From Chionoecetes opilio (taxonomy: Eukaryota > Arthropoda > Malacostraca > Decapoda > Majidae), in contig JACEEZ010020305.1 in assembly GCA_016584305.1 (NCBI GenBank), positions 203,501-267,500 on the forward strand: a stretch of 64,000 nucleotides of DNA, written 5' to 3'. The position numbers and the translations under genes are program-made. Below, piece by piece: positions 39,001 to 60,192 of the stretch. Below the pieces are notes generated by a model. The model worked only from the letters and a program-made list of their open reading frames with translations. It did not search any database and was not told the DNA's origin. Every line of letters starts with the position of its first letter. Position 1 is the first letter of the stretch.

Positions 39001-42000
39001 TGTGATTGGCACAGAAGACAAAACAAACTCTTAATTCTAGAGCAAAAGTTGGGATGAATCATCATCACTGCTCTGAAAGGGAGGTTCCATGCATACACTG
39101 ATTAGCAAGTCACATGCAAAGAAGTCAAGTCAACATGGAGCCTGTCTTTCAAAATGATGATGATAATGAAGATAATGATGATAGTGATGTTGCAACTCAC
39201 ACAAGCACATAAAGCCTGCATGGAATGAAATATGGAATCTAATTAATAGCTAAAGAAGCACCGTTTAGCTTTGAGCAAATTATAAAGCAAAGAAAGAGAG
39301 CATTTAATATCTTAGCGACATCTAAACTCCAGCCATCATACCTGACAGAGATATCTACATGCTAGTGTCTATAACCTCATACCCTCTCTATCAGTTTTAC
39401 CATTTATATGTAACACTGGAGCAAGTATTTGAAAAGAAAATATCCAAACTAAAGCCATCATAGTCTAATGAAGACATGTATTTGAGACCTGAGTGCCTAT
39501 GAAATTTCGCATTATCTTTTCATCACTATGTACAATAACTTGCCTTTAACATGCGAACAAATGGTTCCCTTGTGAGTTTACAAGATTTGGGATCTTTAAC
39601 TAGAAATTTTCTATATTCCTAGTTTTCTTTGGCAACAATTTTTCAAAGAACATTCGAGCTGTATCCTGCTAGTTTAATACAAAACTTATTTCAGCCAAAT
39701 GTGTTTGATCTGGAATATCGCAGATTGACACACTAGAAGCAGCAAACACAGCATAGTTACTGTTTCCTATTATCAGATTGTGTTTTTTTATCAAGATTTT
39801 AGGATAAGACATCCTTTCTACAATCATTCATATTGAAGCTCCTTCCTGAAGCCCTTAAGTCACTGTCCTAGCTACCCCTGGAAGCCATGGCACATAGGCA
39901 ATGCAGCAGTACCCACTAGGTTTCACTTGCACAACACATTCATGTACACTTAGGAGCTATGACTAATGATTAGGACATGTTTCATGGGTGGTAAGCTATG
40001 GCTGCTGAGACACTTACCACTTCACTAAAACATGCCTAATATTTTTTCTCTACTCAAACTTTATAATTACACCAATATATTATAATGGTTTTGATGCAAA
40101 AAGCCTGGACTATTGATCTAGTTCTTTCCCAGGTCACATTTGAATAAAACTATGCAATTGTAAACATATGCACTCATATACACTTGAACAGTTTTGGTGG
40201 TAATACATTGGTACAGTGCAGCACATGACTCCTTCTGACTCTACCCTTGTTACTTAGACTGAGTCTACATAACAGTGTCTCGCCATGGCTGTCCATGACT
40301 AAGAACTGTAACAGGGTGATCTTTTTATCTGTAGCCTTTGACAGGGTACGGTCATGCATGGTGCAGTGTTACACTATCAGTATCTCAATGTAGAACCTGG
40401 TCCCATGGGTGTGAGTATAATCCACTGCATGTATTCAGGCACATCTATACACCTTGTGACATCTTCCTGTGTCTATGCACAACTACTGATCAGCAGTACA
40501 GTAGACTGAAACAAAATGGCACAACCGGCCCACTGGTCTCACAGCGACTGTGGTGATGTCACTGTTCATGGCCATGGCAAGAAACTATGCTGTGTGAAAG
40601 CTGTATAATTCAATTAATTAATTTCAGGTCGAGACTCCTGTATAAGATCAGAATCTAGGAGAGGAAAAGAAGAAATGGACAACTGTCTTGAACTATTTCG
40701 CAGTGAAAGGTGAAGAAAAATGTTTTTGAAAAATTGAAGATCACAAGGTTTCTCTCAGCTACATTCAGAAATTACATATGCTTTCATGTATCTCTTTGTG
40801 AATTATTTAATTTGTCTTTAAAATATTTTTTGACAAATAACATTAAATTTACAGGATCGAATCATCAGCAAATAAGTTACATTGAAGAGGTCCTTGATGA
40901 CTAACAGGAAGACATCGGGTGACGGAGGAAGACAGTGGGTGATGCAATGGAGGCCCCGGGCACTCCACTGTTGATAGATGTGGAAGAACAATGACCATCT
41001 ACCACAGCGGCAACACAACCACCAAGAAGCAAACTACAGATAAGGCTACAGACTTTCCCATGCATTGCAATAAGCCTTGAATCTTGCTTATGTACTGTTG
41101 TTCACAACTCAGGCTGAACTTAATTACCAATACTAAACTCGAAATACAGATGAGCATACTATACACATATATATTATGTAATATATGTAGCTCCCCTACC
41201 AATAAAACTTAAAAAAACAAAGGTATGAAATGTAAACAAAACTTTTTTAAGCTTTGTCTAAAAAGTGTGCCTGTGATTAAATAAGTGAACAAACTGACAA
41301 ACTGACAAAAGGCGTCCGTTATGATATGTTTGACTTATAATTTTATGGCATGTCATACTGTATATGGTGTTGCTAGTTACGATGCTGTAAACATATATGA
41401 CATGTTGATCCCTTGGTGTGTCTTACTTGTGTTGACCTATGAGTACTTGGGAATAAAGGAATGAAAATCTAACCTGACAGTGAAGTAAAAGGGTTTGCTG
41501 AGGCATTGGCAGCGTTGGAGTCAGGCACATGTGAAAGAAGCAGTATGCAAGGCTTTCATAGACCACCTGATTCTTGGTAACGAAATTTGGCTTTTGGAAC
41601 TTCATGTGTGCTGATATAAACCTTAAATATAAACCAGACTTTTTCAGAATCTTAATGAGGTGCCACCACACATGTTTGGGAGAAGGCCTTATATATATAA
41701 AAATAAAAATAATGAATGTTTTGTAAAAGATGGCCTGAGGTGCCTGTGGGTAGGTCTCAGGGGGGGCAGGGAGCAGGGAACTACAGGAAAAGCCTACAGG
41801 CAATGTACAGCAGGTTCAGTCCAGCACCACACACCATGAGTATCACGCAACGCTCAACACTACCGCACGGAATATTTCCTGCATATACCACAACACAGTC
41901 TTTTCTGACATTCACTGATCATCTATGTTTCTTGTATTTTTCACATGGAGCTCAAACATTTTTCTATATCAAAAGACACTCCATCTCAGAATGAAATTAA

Positions 42001-42190
42001 TCTAATAGGATCACTTTTGGAATGTATCTGGTATCAAATCAATCACTTGCTATCTGCATTTATCTACCTGTCTACCTATCTATATTTCTTGGCCACCTTT
42101 CCTGGAATGTATAGCATGTTCAATCAATACTACATACCTACAGTATATCATACATTCATACATACATACATACATATACATATATATAAA
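36010..42190. other. 6-kb intergenic stretch, no gene seen
   Basis: AT-rich, many stops in all frames, no splice-linked coding frame and few simple repeats. The right edge may include the TMEM169 3'UTR (minus strand). This is the quietest part of the window. Confidence 0.5.
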
Positions 42191-42194
42191 TACA

Positions 42195-42390
42195 TTAGCA
42201 ACCCAGTAGTGTAGCGGTTAGCACGCTCAGCTCACAACCGAGAGGTCTGTCAGGTGTAAGAGGGCACAGGTTAGATTCCCTAGCTGGGCAGAGACAATTT
42301 CGGCTTGTCTCCTTTCCCGCTATAGGCCCTGCTCATCTAGCAGAACACAGGCAATGCCATCCGTGTGAAAAAAATTAAATATATGTATAT
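42195..42390 (+). repeat. tRNA-derived SINE
   Basis: AGTGTAGCGGTTAGCACGC (A box) and GGTTAGATTCCC (B box) form a tRNA-like head. A unique body and AAAAAAATTAAATAT follow. Too decayed for a tRNA gene. Confidence 0.6.
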
Positions 42391-42752
42391 AAATTTAAGT
42401 TGAGGCATTTCATCTAGCTATTTTGGCAGTGGGTAGCGTCATCCTCTTCCCTACCACCACAACTGTACAGACCGAGTACCTTTTCCCTAAGCCACAGTAT
42501 GAATGTGGGCAAGAACAGTACACATTCTTGTATGCACCATATGCTTCCTTCGTACACATGGGTACAGAACTCAATAAAATTCCTGAAAAATCTGTGCACA
42601 TGTGCTTATGTGATAATTACTGATTCGAATACTACCAAGATTATATCCAGTTTTCATTCACTACAGAACTTTATATGAATCCAAAATAAATAGAAAACAA
42701 GAAATATAATTGTTGTCCATGTGCTTTGTGTGCTTTGTGTGTGTGTGTTGAC

Positions 42753-49577
<6,825 letters not shown>

Positions 49578-49604
49578 TTTCACAATTGTTATGTTCACTG
49601 TACT

Positions 49605-49729
49605 CTAAAAAGTTTGTCCACATAAGAAATCTATTTCTGTAATGATGTATTCCATGTTCCCTCCATCCATCGTGACATTAAAGCTGTCATAGTCTCCTGT
49701 ACTTGTGTCTGACCATTCATAGTTGCTAT
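49605..49729 (-). other. open frame in the leader just upstream of TMEM169 (5'UTR or upstream ORF)
   Basis: After a good acceptor (TTCTTCAG) the minus strand has 41 open codons ending at TAG (49605), 27 nt before the TMEM169 ATG. The conceptual residues look protein-like (NYEWSDTSTGDYDSFN, NMEYIITEIDF). No start codon for that frame is visible in the exon. A second frame here starts with ATG and runs 29 codons. The simplest reading is a 5'UTR segment of the first TMEM169 exon carrying upstream ORFs. A terminal exon of another gene is possible. Confidence 0.3.
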
Positions 49730-50201
49730 CTGAAGAAAAAGATATGGTACATTAATAAGTAACTGATTTATATATGTATCTTGTCTTCTCTTTTAGCTGT
49801 TATCTCAACTTTTCTAACACCTTTCTCTTCTCCCTTTACGAAAGTGACTTAAACACCAGATACTGTTAGTGGGTTTCCGTATTGCACTTTCCAGCCTAAC
49901 ACACTGCTATCCCATCGCTTTCTCTTGCCACTCACCAGATCAACCAAATGATGGACTCGAAGTCCAACAAATGAAGTGTAAGACATTGAGAAAAGACCAT
50001 GACATTTAATCTATCGTATTATTGAAGATCCTTTACCTATGTCCACAACTGCATGGCATTAATGGCATACAGATGTGGTGGTACCGGTAGCAGAAGCTGA
50101 ACTAATAAGGATAATTATGAAGATACCAAACGCGAAAAGGTTAAAACTGTACCTTACATCCACACCTCATTCTTCTCTACCCTTCCCCTAGCAAAGTTGG
50201 G

Positions 50202-50544
50202 GGTACAGTATTATTCCTGATGAACACCGAATTCATTTTGGTGAACCAAACTATTTTTTTCTGGGGAGTTTTGATGTGTTTTGAATGAATCTGCTAACCG
50301 CTTCTGTCATAAATATTTTGTTTTGTTTTGTTTCTTATAGTTAGATAAAGGTTAGGTTAGGTATAGGTTAGGTTAGGTATAGAATCGGTTAGGTTCAATT
50401 GCTTTATTTTTCATCTTTGTTTAAAAAGAAGAAGTTATTTGCGACATAAACGGTTAGCAGATTAATTCAAAACACATAAAAACTCAACAGAAAGAAATAG
50501 TTTCGTCCACCAAAGGAAGTTCGGTGTTCATCTGGAAATTTACT
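50202..50544. mobile_element. intact 343-bp copy of the GGTA-type MITE
   Basis: Same family as 32707-33750, in opposite orientation: shared arms include TTTTGATGTGTTTTGAAT and GGTGTTCATCTGGAA, with internal AGGTTAGGTTAGG tracts. The flanks AAGTTGGG (50194-50201) and AAGTCGGG (50545-50552) look like an 8-bp target duplication with one mismatch. It lies between the divergent TMEM169 and RAD9 genes. Confidence 0.75.
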
Positions 50545-52292
50545 AAGTCGGGGACCTGACGGAGTTTGTAGGTGGGGAAGATGAACACAACTATTCAAAG
50601 ACCAAACGGGGGATTTTAACTAACTCCCACGCATCATGACTTCCCCGCCCCTAAACTAACCTAACTTGACCTGACCTAATATCCCACATGTCACAGCCGT
50701 AGGAAACGTTTGCTGCCGCTTACCCTCATCATTGGGAAGCTCAACTCACATGTTATAACTCACATACGTTTTGTCATAATACAAGACGCGGACATAACGT
50801 AATGTTTGACCGGGGAAAATGTTCAGGGTATTAAGAGTAAAGCCGCAATGAGGAACAAAAGACAAGACCCACCGCAGAGCACCATTATTTAAGGTGTCGG
50901 CATTCTACATTATGGCATTACTGAGAACAAGGAAATGATACGAAATTATCGATGTTAATGCCAACCAAGATCAAACTTCATACAGCCACTGATGTATATG
51001 AGCCCTGAGTGTGCCCTGTCAGTCCTTACCGGTCCTTATAATAGGGTGTAGTGATGGCAAACCTGGAAAATCACGAAATGTTCCTTGACAGCCCCAAACC
51101 CCAAGCAGACGCCTCCCTTCTGTCAAAACAATCAAATGACTAACTATTCATATCACTGAACAAAATATAAAATGCATCATGTAGGCGATGTTCTGTACTT
51201 ACATATGTATTCTACGTGATAAGAAATAATGTTAAGCCTGTACATCTTGATTTTTCATTGATAAATTCATACTGTTTGGAGCGGCTATAGATTGCACAAG
51301 ATGACGTCATGTCGATATCGATGGTAACACTGCAGAAAAAAGTTACCATTTCAACTAAGGTCTCACACATGGAGGTATTATATAGCTTATTATAGCTCCA
51401 TGGTCTCACACTCCCAAATACAGCCATGTACACAAAACTAGCCTGCACGCAAAGATTCAAGCAAATTATGCAAAAATTAAGCACCGAACTCACAAAACCA
51501 AGCACCAACAAACAACAACAACAACAAACAAACTCAAAAATCTAAGATTAGGCTACAAAGATGATAAAGTTCAGTAAGTTACTACTACAGTAAGCTTACT
51601 TACTACAGTAAGCTATTCTCACTGCATTCCAATTCGTATATTGCTCTCTTTTTCCTCAGACGTTAAACTGAACGTACGTTTTCATGCAAACGATGGAGAT
51701 GACGTTTTCGCTACACTTGTTGAATCACAAATGATAAAATTTACGTTCATGTCGAGCCGTCGGCGTACTAGGGTAATAAGGAAGGAAGGGCTTTGGGCTT
51801 TATGGCTATCGACTGCACAGTGGGTCATATATTCCAAGGTAAACAAACTGAACTTTCTTTACCTTGATATATTCAGCCAGACATACACGTAATTGGTACT
51901 TATTATATCCTCACCCCAGGCAAACCTCTAATGATTCCTTCTCGCAGTAATCAGCTCCGTCGGCACAAGTATCCCGCGCACTACTGCAAATGCTTTTCCA
52001 TGCACGCATTTTTTTCTTTCTCACAACACATTCTGCAGTTGTTGGCACACGATTCTCAAATGTCAAAAACAATGAAACTGGCTCGTGTAGATGCTCAATC
52101 ATGCAAGAAAATATTTAATTTGGAATAAATTAGTGTCCACCCAAAGATATGGGAAATTTTACAAGTCTCCATAAAAAATAAGTTATATAGTAGCTGGCAA
52201 CAGTGGTGGACGTAAACAAACAGCGCATGTGTTGTGTACTCGCTGGCGATCCTGATGAAGGATTTAAAAAAAAGTTGGCGGAATTTTCAACA

Positions 52293-55200
52293 ATGAAATG
52301 TGTCATTGGAACCACAAATGTTAAGGGTATGTAGGTACAGTAACTGCCTCGAGGGCCATGCCTTTGCCTAAGCTAAAAGAGGGTGTGATGGGATGAAGTG
52401 ACCTAGCTACCGGTACTGGCCACACCAAGCTATCCTCCCCTACTAGCTTATCTAGTACAATACATGGACATAGGCTACGTAACTTGACCTAACCCAGACC
52501 CCCAGCTAGTTCACTAACCAAACCTGAACATTGGTTCGTAACCTAACCTAACTGTTCAAGCAATTGCTGGTATTTAATCCCTGAATGCAGGAACAGGTAA
52601 AAGCATGTGTAAGAAATGGTTAAAATTAGCACGAGAAATAAAATAGATTTGAAGCTGCATCTCCCTAGGACTTTAATAGCAAAGCCTTTACAGTAAGTTT
52701 TCCTTATTGGAAAAAATAAGTCATTACTATATACAGCATTATCACAGCAATAATTGTTTATTTTCTTACAGATTTTGGAAGAGCCATTCATTCGCTGGCC
52801 AAAATTGGAGAGGAGCTGTACATAGAGCCAGGCGAAACTGGTAAATATATTGATGTGTTTCTCAGGTGGTAAATGCCGAGAATCATAGGATAAGAACGAT
52901 TTTCACACATATATTCTTGAAGTTACAGTTAAACACATTACATGTCCCTCTTTAAAAATCTGCTTTATGTTGTCATGTTGACTTTTATAGACTATTTCTT
53001 GTTCACTTAGGTTAAATTTACAGAAGAGGTACAAGTTTACAAGCTGTTAACAGATGGACTAATATATATATATATTTCTAAGTCCGTTTGTAAGTTTGTA
53101 AAGGCAAAGAAGAAGCAGCTGCAATAGCCTACCAAATCTACCTCTTAAAGAAAACACCTGCCCAAATAGGACTATTTCTTGTATCAACTGTACTACCTAT
53201 ATTAGAATATCACTTACTTTATGCATTGTGTTCATCCACTAACATGATGGGTGTTGCACCTCAGGGCTCTCCTTCCGCACCATCAGCTTGTCCCGATCAG
53301 CATATTTCTCATATGACTTTGGAAATTCGTTCTTCACCCACTATGACAGCGGCCTGGGAGGCCAGACACCATCACCTGGGGAAGACACACTCAGGTGTAA
53401 AGTGGCAATGAAGGTGATGATTATATTTTTTGTCAACATATTCTTACTCATGTTGTTCTATAAACTCTCCAAAAAATGGCCATGAGAAAGGAATATCCAG
53501 AAATATACTCATTGTATCCTGCAGTCATACTGTCTTGATGAGTACTATATTTTTTCCTATTGTCTACTTTCATTGTAGGTATGTTGCTTTCTTACATTCA
53601 CTCTTCATTTATGGTACTGTATGATGTGCCACAATGAAAGGAAGCACAGCCTTTTAGTGTCCACCTGGTCACAGATTTGATTCCGACCTCTCTGATATGA
53701 GCTTAGTATACTAACCACCATGGTAACTTGGATTATTCTATTTCTATGTACAATTTTCTTTTCAGGCAGTGCTGAATATATTCAAGGGAATTCACAACCT
53801 AGAACGAACTGTTCAACGATGTAAATTAACCTTGAAATGGGAGGAGGCCAAGTTGTTCATCCAGCTTTCTTGTCATTATGGCATTGTCAAGACACACAAC
53901 TTATCATTCATTGAATGTGATGCCTTACAAGTAAGTGTATATGCAAGTAGGTAAACTAATTGCCACAAAAGACTAGAAATGATCTATGCCACGCTACAAA
54001 TGGTGGTAGATAGGCAAAAGGTATAAAAAGAAAATATTCTAAGAAAGTATCTCATAATAATAATTTTTTCAGGCGGTGTATGACAAAGATGCCTGTCCGA
54101 ACCACATGGTGAGTGAGCCTCGGGTGTTACTTGGCGCACTCGCCAGTTTTCACCAGCACACTTTGGAAGAAATATCATTTTGCTTCACACCTCGCAATCT
54201 TATACTGAAATCTCACGTAGAAGAACCAGGTGAGGGTGTATGCATTCCTTGCAGTGAGTTAGTGGAGCCTTGTTATGAATAACCTGTAGGTAACTTAGTA
54301 TTGCATTTCCTTTCAGATCCTAGCAAGGTTGTCCACACTGTAGTTACACTGACAAGAGGCGAGTTTGAAGATTACAACATCAGCCATAACTGCGAGCTAA
54401 CAGTTTGCCTCAAAGAAATACGAGCACTTTTAGCATTCACTGGGTCAATTGGTCTCTCCACAAAAGCCTATTTTTCTAATCCTGGCAGGTAAGTGACATG
54501 TGTTTTAAAGATTCATGAAAATGTGTTATATCTGTGTGGAAACTTGGCACAAAATAATGGGCCTACATTGCCCTGCTAGCATAACAAACAGGCAAGGTCT
54601 GTGGACAGGTGCAAGTGGAGACTCTTATGCCATGACTCTTTACACGAGAGTTCCAAGGAGCAGGTGTCAGTGTAGACTAGACTAGCCTAGTACAGTATTG
54701 AATATTACTGTTCATCATTAAGTCATCATTGTCTTATGAAATCCATATTCCCCCACCCTCCCCAGTGCTCCATTAAGTCAATCACAATCAAAAGTAAAGT
54801 GAATGGATAATATTTTGATATTCTGTAGCCCATGATGACACACAACAGACGGTTAAGCATTGGAAAAAGAAGAATTCTGTTTTAATCATCAAGTATTAAT
54901 TATCAGAAACAATGTACTACCGTAAGTCCCTTTCTATGGTAAAGGTTTACCAACTACAGAAATGTTATTAATTTTGCAGCCCCCTCATCTTCACCTTTGA
55001 CAGTAAGCCTTTATACGAGGGCACTCTTGTACTTGCAACCCTCGTTCAGAAGGCTGATGTAGGGAGTGAGCCGGCAAGTAAACCTTGTCATGAAGCTCAA
55101 ACATCCACTTCATCAACAAAGAAAACTTGTGTGAGTGATTTGTCAGGGGCGGGTGAGATGTCTGCCAAGCATCAGAACCTCCCTAACACATCCACTGATG

Positions 55201-55849
55201 ACAGAGGTAAGGGGAATGTCCATTTGATCTTAATGAGAGGTGTTTGTCCTCTGATGCTACCGTGCACATTCAAAGAATGTCCAGTTATATTCACATAATA
55301 TATAATGTGTGTGTGTGTGTACATGTGCATGTAAACTTTTGCCATAAAAGGCTAGAAAAGGTTTACGCCATAACATGATATGTGGAAGTAGGCATAAGTA
55401 ATGAAAAAATATTACTTCTACCATAAGAGGTCCATCATGATATAGGCTAATACCCAATGAAAGGTTTTATGTAAATAGTTAAATGCTTTGCAGTGATTGA
55501 TTGATTAATTTCAACAGCAGATGTCACAGAACTACAAGATATTACCGTTCCCTTCGACAATTCAAGAGTTGAGAGTAGATGTTCGTCACAAGCGAAGTCA
55601 CAACACCAGCAGGAGGAGAGTGTCAATGGTGAGACATCCCACAAAGATCCAGTGTTGGTGCCGTCTTTAAGAAATAACCACAAGACAGCACAAGAAGAGG
55701 AAGAGGGGGATAGTGACACTGTACCATCATCACCACCTCCTAAAAAGAGCAGATTCTTTTTTAAACGCTGCTTTGAGGCAACTTTTAATCCCGACACTCT
55801 GCCTGGCCATAATGTTATCCTTGCAGAAGACTCAGATGAAGAAGATTAG
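52293..55849 (+). CDS. RAD9A: RAD9, 9-1-1 checkpoint clamp subunit (8 coding exons)
   Basis: Exons: 52293-52326, 52772-52840, 53265-53413, 53766-53930, 54073-54229, 54317-54488, 54980-55206, 55518-55849. Every phase agrees and the product is 434 aa (human RAD9A 391). RAD9 forms the heterotrimeric RAD9-HUS1-RAD1 ring that is loaded at recessed DNA ends and activates ATR. Seen: MKCVIGTTNVK, FGRAIHSLAKIGEELYIEP, GLSFRTISLSRSAYFSY, LRCKVAMKAVLNIF, GIVKTHNLSFIECDALQ and TVCLKEIRALLAF, matching the PCNA-like core in order (residues 1 to about 270). The unstructured tail keeps TVPSSPPPKKSR (about 392-403) and ends LAEDSDEED. Ser430 in that end corresponds to the CK2 site that binds TopBP1 BRCT repeats in vertebrates. 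RAD9A versus RAD9B cannot be separated; a single invertebrate RAD9 is assumed. The first ATG begins the conserved MKC start. Confidence 0.92.
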
Positions 55850-57638
55850 CAGGCAACTGGTTGGCAGATATCAAACAAAGAAGATATAAAACAAAACATA
55901 ATCATCTTAGTTTCGTTCATAGCATTATTTTTGATGCTGTGATGGTATATAACTACCATTAGATAAAGCTACAAGTACTATACAGAAAAGACTTTTCTCC
56001 ATAAATTTTAGCTCCTTAGACATTTGCATACACAGATTGAAAAATTTGCTATGCATTATAATGCCCTCACCTGAAGTCAAACAAGATATATTTTACTTGG
56101 ATCTTTATTGAAAAGCGTGAAATGAAACAGTAGTATCAAGCAAATCTAAAATTGAAATATTAATCAATATTTGGTCATGCTTCCATTAGCTTTTAGAGCA
56201 TTTTTGATGCAATCTGGCATATTGACAATTTTCTGAAGTTAATTGAAGTCCATGTTCCATTCATTTTACAAATCTTCTTCAGTGAGGTGATGTGCATTGC
56301 TGAAGTTCTTAGTTGTTCTTGATGAACCATTTTACTATAAAGTTACGTTATCTGGGGCTGTTGAAATTATTCTTTTATTTTTCAGACACTGCACAGCACC
56401 AAGTCTTTCCAGATACTATGATTTCCAATTACCTTCTTGGAAGCTTTGAGAACAATTGTTTACATGTTTGTTAATTTGTTTCTTGTTAGTCTAGTCTATG
56501 ATGACGCCTGTTCCTTGGAACTCCCTCAAGGGGGTGGCCATGGCAGAAGAATCTCTATTTGCACCTATTCATGTACCTCATTCTCTTATCTGCCGGTGCT
56601 CACTTCCCTCTATTCCCTCTCTCACTCAAATACCCCAACGTTATATTCCCATTTAACAGGGAATCATCCTCTCATCACACTCCCGACAACTTTCTACTCA
56701 TATAATTCTTGTCAACTCATTCTCACCCATTCTTTTCATGCGTCCAGATCATCTCAGTGTGCACCACTTCACAGTTCACTTCTCTGTTTCTAGCCATACC
56801 AAATATGCATACCTGCCCATTTCCATCTCTCACCATCCATTCTGTTCACGCCACAGCCACTCAGAGGCTCATTTCCATGGCTTGAATCTAAGACCTCTGA
56901 CGTCGATTCCGTGTCCAGGTCTCACTTGCCTATGTAACTATTGGAACTATTATGCCATCCCTTATTGCCTTCTTTACTTTCTTTCTCACTCCTTCTCTCA
57001 TCATGTCACCTAAGGATCCACTACAGTACTTTCCTGCCTTGTAGCGCTCTCCCTTATCTCCCCTTCCACGCTACCATACTTGCACAGGATAGAGCAAAGA
57101 TATTTTTATTAATTTACATCTTCCAACATGGGTCGTTCCATCATTGTTTTACATTGCTTTTGGCTCAACTCTCATTCTAATATATATTGATCTGCAAAAT
57201 TAATTACTTCATGCTTTATTTTCTCCAACGCCATCACCTTACTTTCCCCCACATTTACATTTAGGTTTGTTTATTGATTTGTTTCATATTACCTTTTTCT
57301 TTTATGCATTTGTTTATTAATTATTATTATAATAATTGTTTTTTATTATTTACTTTCTGGACGTTTTTTTTATTTTCGTTTATTTATGCATTTACAAATT
57401 TGCACATTTTCATTTTGTTTATGTATCTATTCTTTTCCCTCGTGTATCCATTTCTCATCCATCGTTCAACAGGTAAATAATGGCAGAAAGTATCCGTAAA
57501 GTTTATGGTAGCCTTTTACTGTACTCGAGTGAATTTCAATACAGTATCTGGGTAAATTAATCTTAATTTGTATTTATTCTTAGACGATTTTCAAATGTGC
57601 TATGTATTCATCTGTTTTTTGTGTGTGTGTGTGTGTGT

Positions 57639-57680
<42 letters not shown>

Positions 57681-58180
57681 ACCTTTTGGATTTGAACATT
57701 ACTTGAATCTGACTTAGTTTATATTTCATGGATGATCTTTGCTTTTACAATCTTCCCTTCCAGACCATTTGGATTGTCAGTGATTTTGTTTGGAAAGTTT
57801 AATAGCTTTCAATCCTCTTTCCTAGTAAATGTTAATGTCATGTCTTTATATCCCAATAATCTCCCTGTTGCAATTTTCCTGCTCCTCTGATTTTTACATC
57901 TATCTCTTTCTTAACTGTCTGGTGTACTTATTTTTAGGAGTAAGATATTGTTTTGGCTAATGACTCTGTTTCAGTAGTAAACCAGCGGTAGCCTCTTCAT
58001 TCCACCCTTACATAACACACAAATAGTTTGATATGCAATTGGAATTATTGTTTAGAATGTTTAGTCTGTGCAAATGGAAACTGTGATAATACATGATTAT
58101 GATAGGACATAAAAAAAGAATGTATATTTTTGTACATAAATGGATTACATTTTTATGATGAAATTTTCTTTGACCATAAA
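55850..58180. other. RAD9 3'UTR and intergenic sequence, no further gene seen
   Basis: The first few hundred bases after the RAD9 stop are presumably 3'UTR; no canonical AATAAA was found close to the stop. The segment 56570-57080 is pyrimidine-rich with open frames that look like low-complexity artefacts. Confidence 0.4.
57618..57678. repeat. (GT)n microsatellite
   Basis: About 60 bp of GT with one C interruption. Confidence 0.95.
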
Positions 58181-58473
<293 letters not shown>

Positions 58474-59128
58474 CAAAAAGTAAAGGAAAGCATTCACATG
58501 TTCACCTGCATATGAATAAAATGTAATCTCATAAAAAAATGTTATCTACAGTAATATACCAAACACAAGGAGAAGAGTGGAGCCCCAAGTGGGTCAGCAG
58601 GATACAGGTGTTTCCTTTCTCACAACGCAATAATATATCACGAACATGCTTGTGAATCCAATAACTTGTTTTTCATCTAATCAGATTCCAATGAAGCTTA
58701 TCATACTCTTTCTTAACATGACCGCCATCCACACAGCAGTTTAAGATATACTGTCCTTGAGATGTTTATTTATGCTATGGTTATTACAGCCTCTTTTTCC
58801 TTGTTTTATATAATATACACAGTTTTCATCTATCACCAATCGTCACCAATCAACTGCCACGTAGAAAAGGGGGGAAAAGGCAGGGGACGTGGCTTCTGGG
58901 CAAGTTAAACGTAAATTTACTATAGTTAATGTTCCTCTTCCTACAATAATATACATAAAAGGAGACATCAGCGACACCAACAAACAGATAAATAGTAATG
59001 ACGCAAGAACACTGCTGGGACCAAGTGCAGCTGTCTCATGCACCTTACCCCGGCGAAGGACAAACCACGTACGCACTTCTCTTTCCCTTTTGTCCTAGCC
59101 TTGACTATCTCCCTGTCCCAAGAGCAAA

Positions 59129-59349
59129 TTAACCCCTTCACGCCTAGATCTTTCCTTTGATATATAAAATCGTCTGTTGTTAGCCATAAAATTACGAAAA
59201 GTAACAATATACCAAATTAGCTAGTGGACAAGGATACTAAACAGGTCACATCTATAAAATATTGCTTATGTTAGCTAAATATTGTCTAAAGTAACCCCAA
59301 TTACAAAGAAAATTACGTTCTGGCCAACTTCTGGGCATCAAGAGGTTAA
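59129..59349 (+). mobile_element. piggyBac-type MITE, copy 3
   Basis: TTAACCCCTTCACGCC on the left and AAGAGGTTAA on the right, with the family interior (GACAAGGATACTAAACAGG). The most diverged of the four copies. Confidence 0.7.
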
Positions 59350-59892
59350 GGCTTGTTTTAAGGCTACACCACCAACACTCCTTCTGCGATGCTAAGGAAG
59401 CCACCAACACACAAAGGCAGAAAGGGGACGTCTAACATTGTCATAGACTGAAGTATGTAAGGTCAAGAGTAGGCTGAATGTATAGTTATACGTCTGTGAT
59501 GGGGACGAGGTGATCAACGGAGGTGCTTTAGAGAAAGAGTTTTGTTTTGATCATGAAAGGTGTTTTTGTATATTTGTATTTATTGTATATTAATATTCTT
59601 AGGAGTTCGGAGCTTCATTAATACACTTGTACGGCTGAAATTCTCAGAAGGAAGGGAATGACCAATCAAGAACAGGATGAATACTCAGAATATCCATAAA
59701 AAGTTATTACTGAAAACTAGAAGGAGGACAGTTCAGAGATAGTGCGTGTGAGAATGTGCAGCATGTTGGTAAAGACTGAATAGGAGGAGGAAGTTTACAA
59801 GTTTATTGAGAAAAGAAAGGGGGGGGGATTCAAAAGATACAGAAAAAGGAGGAAGAGGAAGGGGTATAGTGGGATACAGATACTGCGCATTG

Positions 59893-60105
59893 TTAACCCC
59901 TTCACGCCCAGAGCTTTCCTTTGCTATAAAAAATCGTAAGTTGTCGACCCATAAAATTACGAAAAGTAGCTTAATACATCAAATTAGTTAGTCGACAAGG
60001 ATACTAAATAGGTCATATCTATAAAATATTGCTTATATTCACTAAAAATTGTCTAATGGTAGCTAAATTACAAGGAAAATAATGTTCTGGATCTCAAGGG
60101 GTTAA
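59893..60105 (+). mobile_element. piggyBac-type MITE, copy 4
   Basis: TTAACCCCTTCACGCCCAGA on the left and CTCAAGGGGTTAA on the right, with the family interior. Same orientation as copy 3, about 540 bp downstream of it. Confidence 0.75.
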
Positions 60106-60154
60106 GACGAAATAAGAAAACTTTTGAAACTACAGGCAATCAAGACGTCTCCAT

Positions 60155-60156
<2 letters not shown>

Positions 60157-60191
<35 letters not shown>
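60157..60191. repeat. (TG)n microsatellite
   Basis: About 35 bp of TG. Confidence 0.9.

Positions 60192-60192
<1 letters not shown>

Noticed and set aside
42195..42270. tRNA gene
   Set aside because: Has A and B boxes but the arms do not fold into a proper cloverleaf and a SINE body follows; the same holds at 60409-60480.
51212..51511. 99-aa minus-strand frame with a hydrophobic start
   Set aside because: No recognisable domain, no ATG-linked splice model, and AT-rich composition like the surrounding intergenic sequence.
56437..57480. Several overlapping forward frames downstream of RAD9
   Set aside because: Pyrimidine-rich low-complexity sequence; no conserved motif and no consistent phase between frames.
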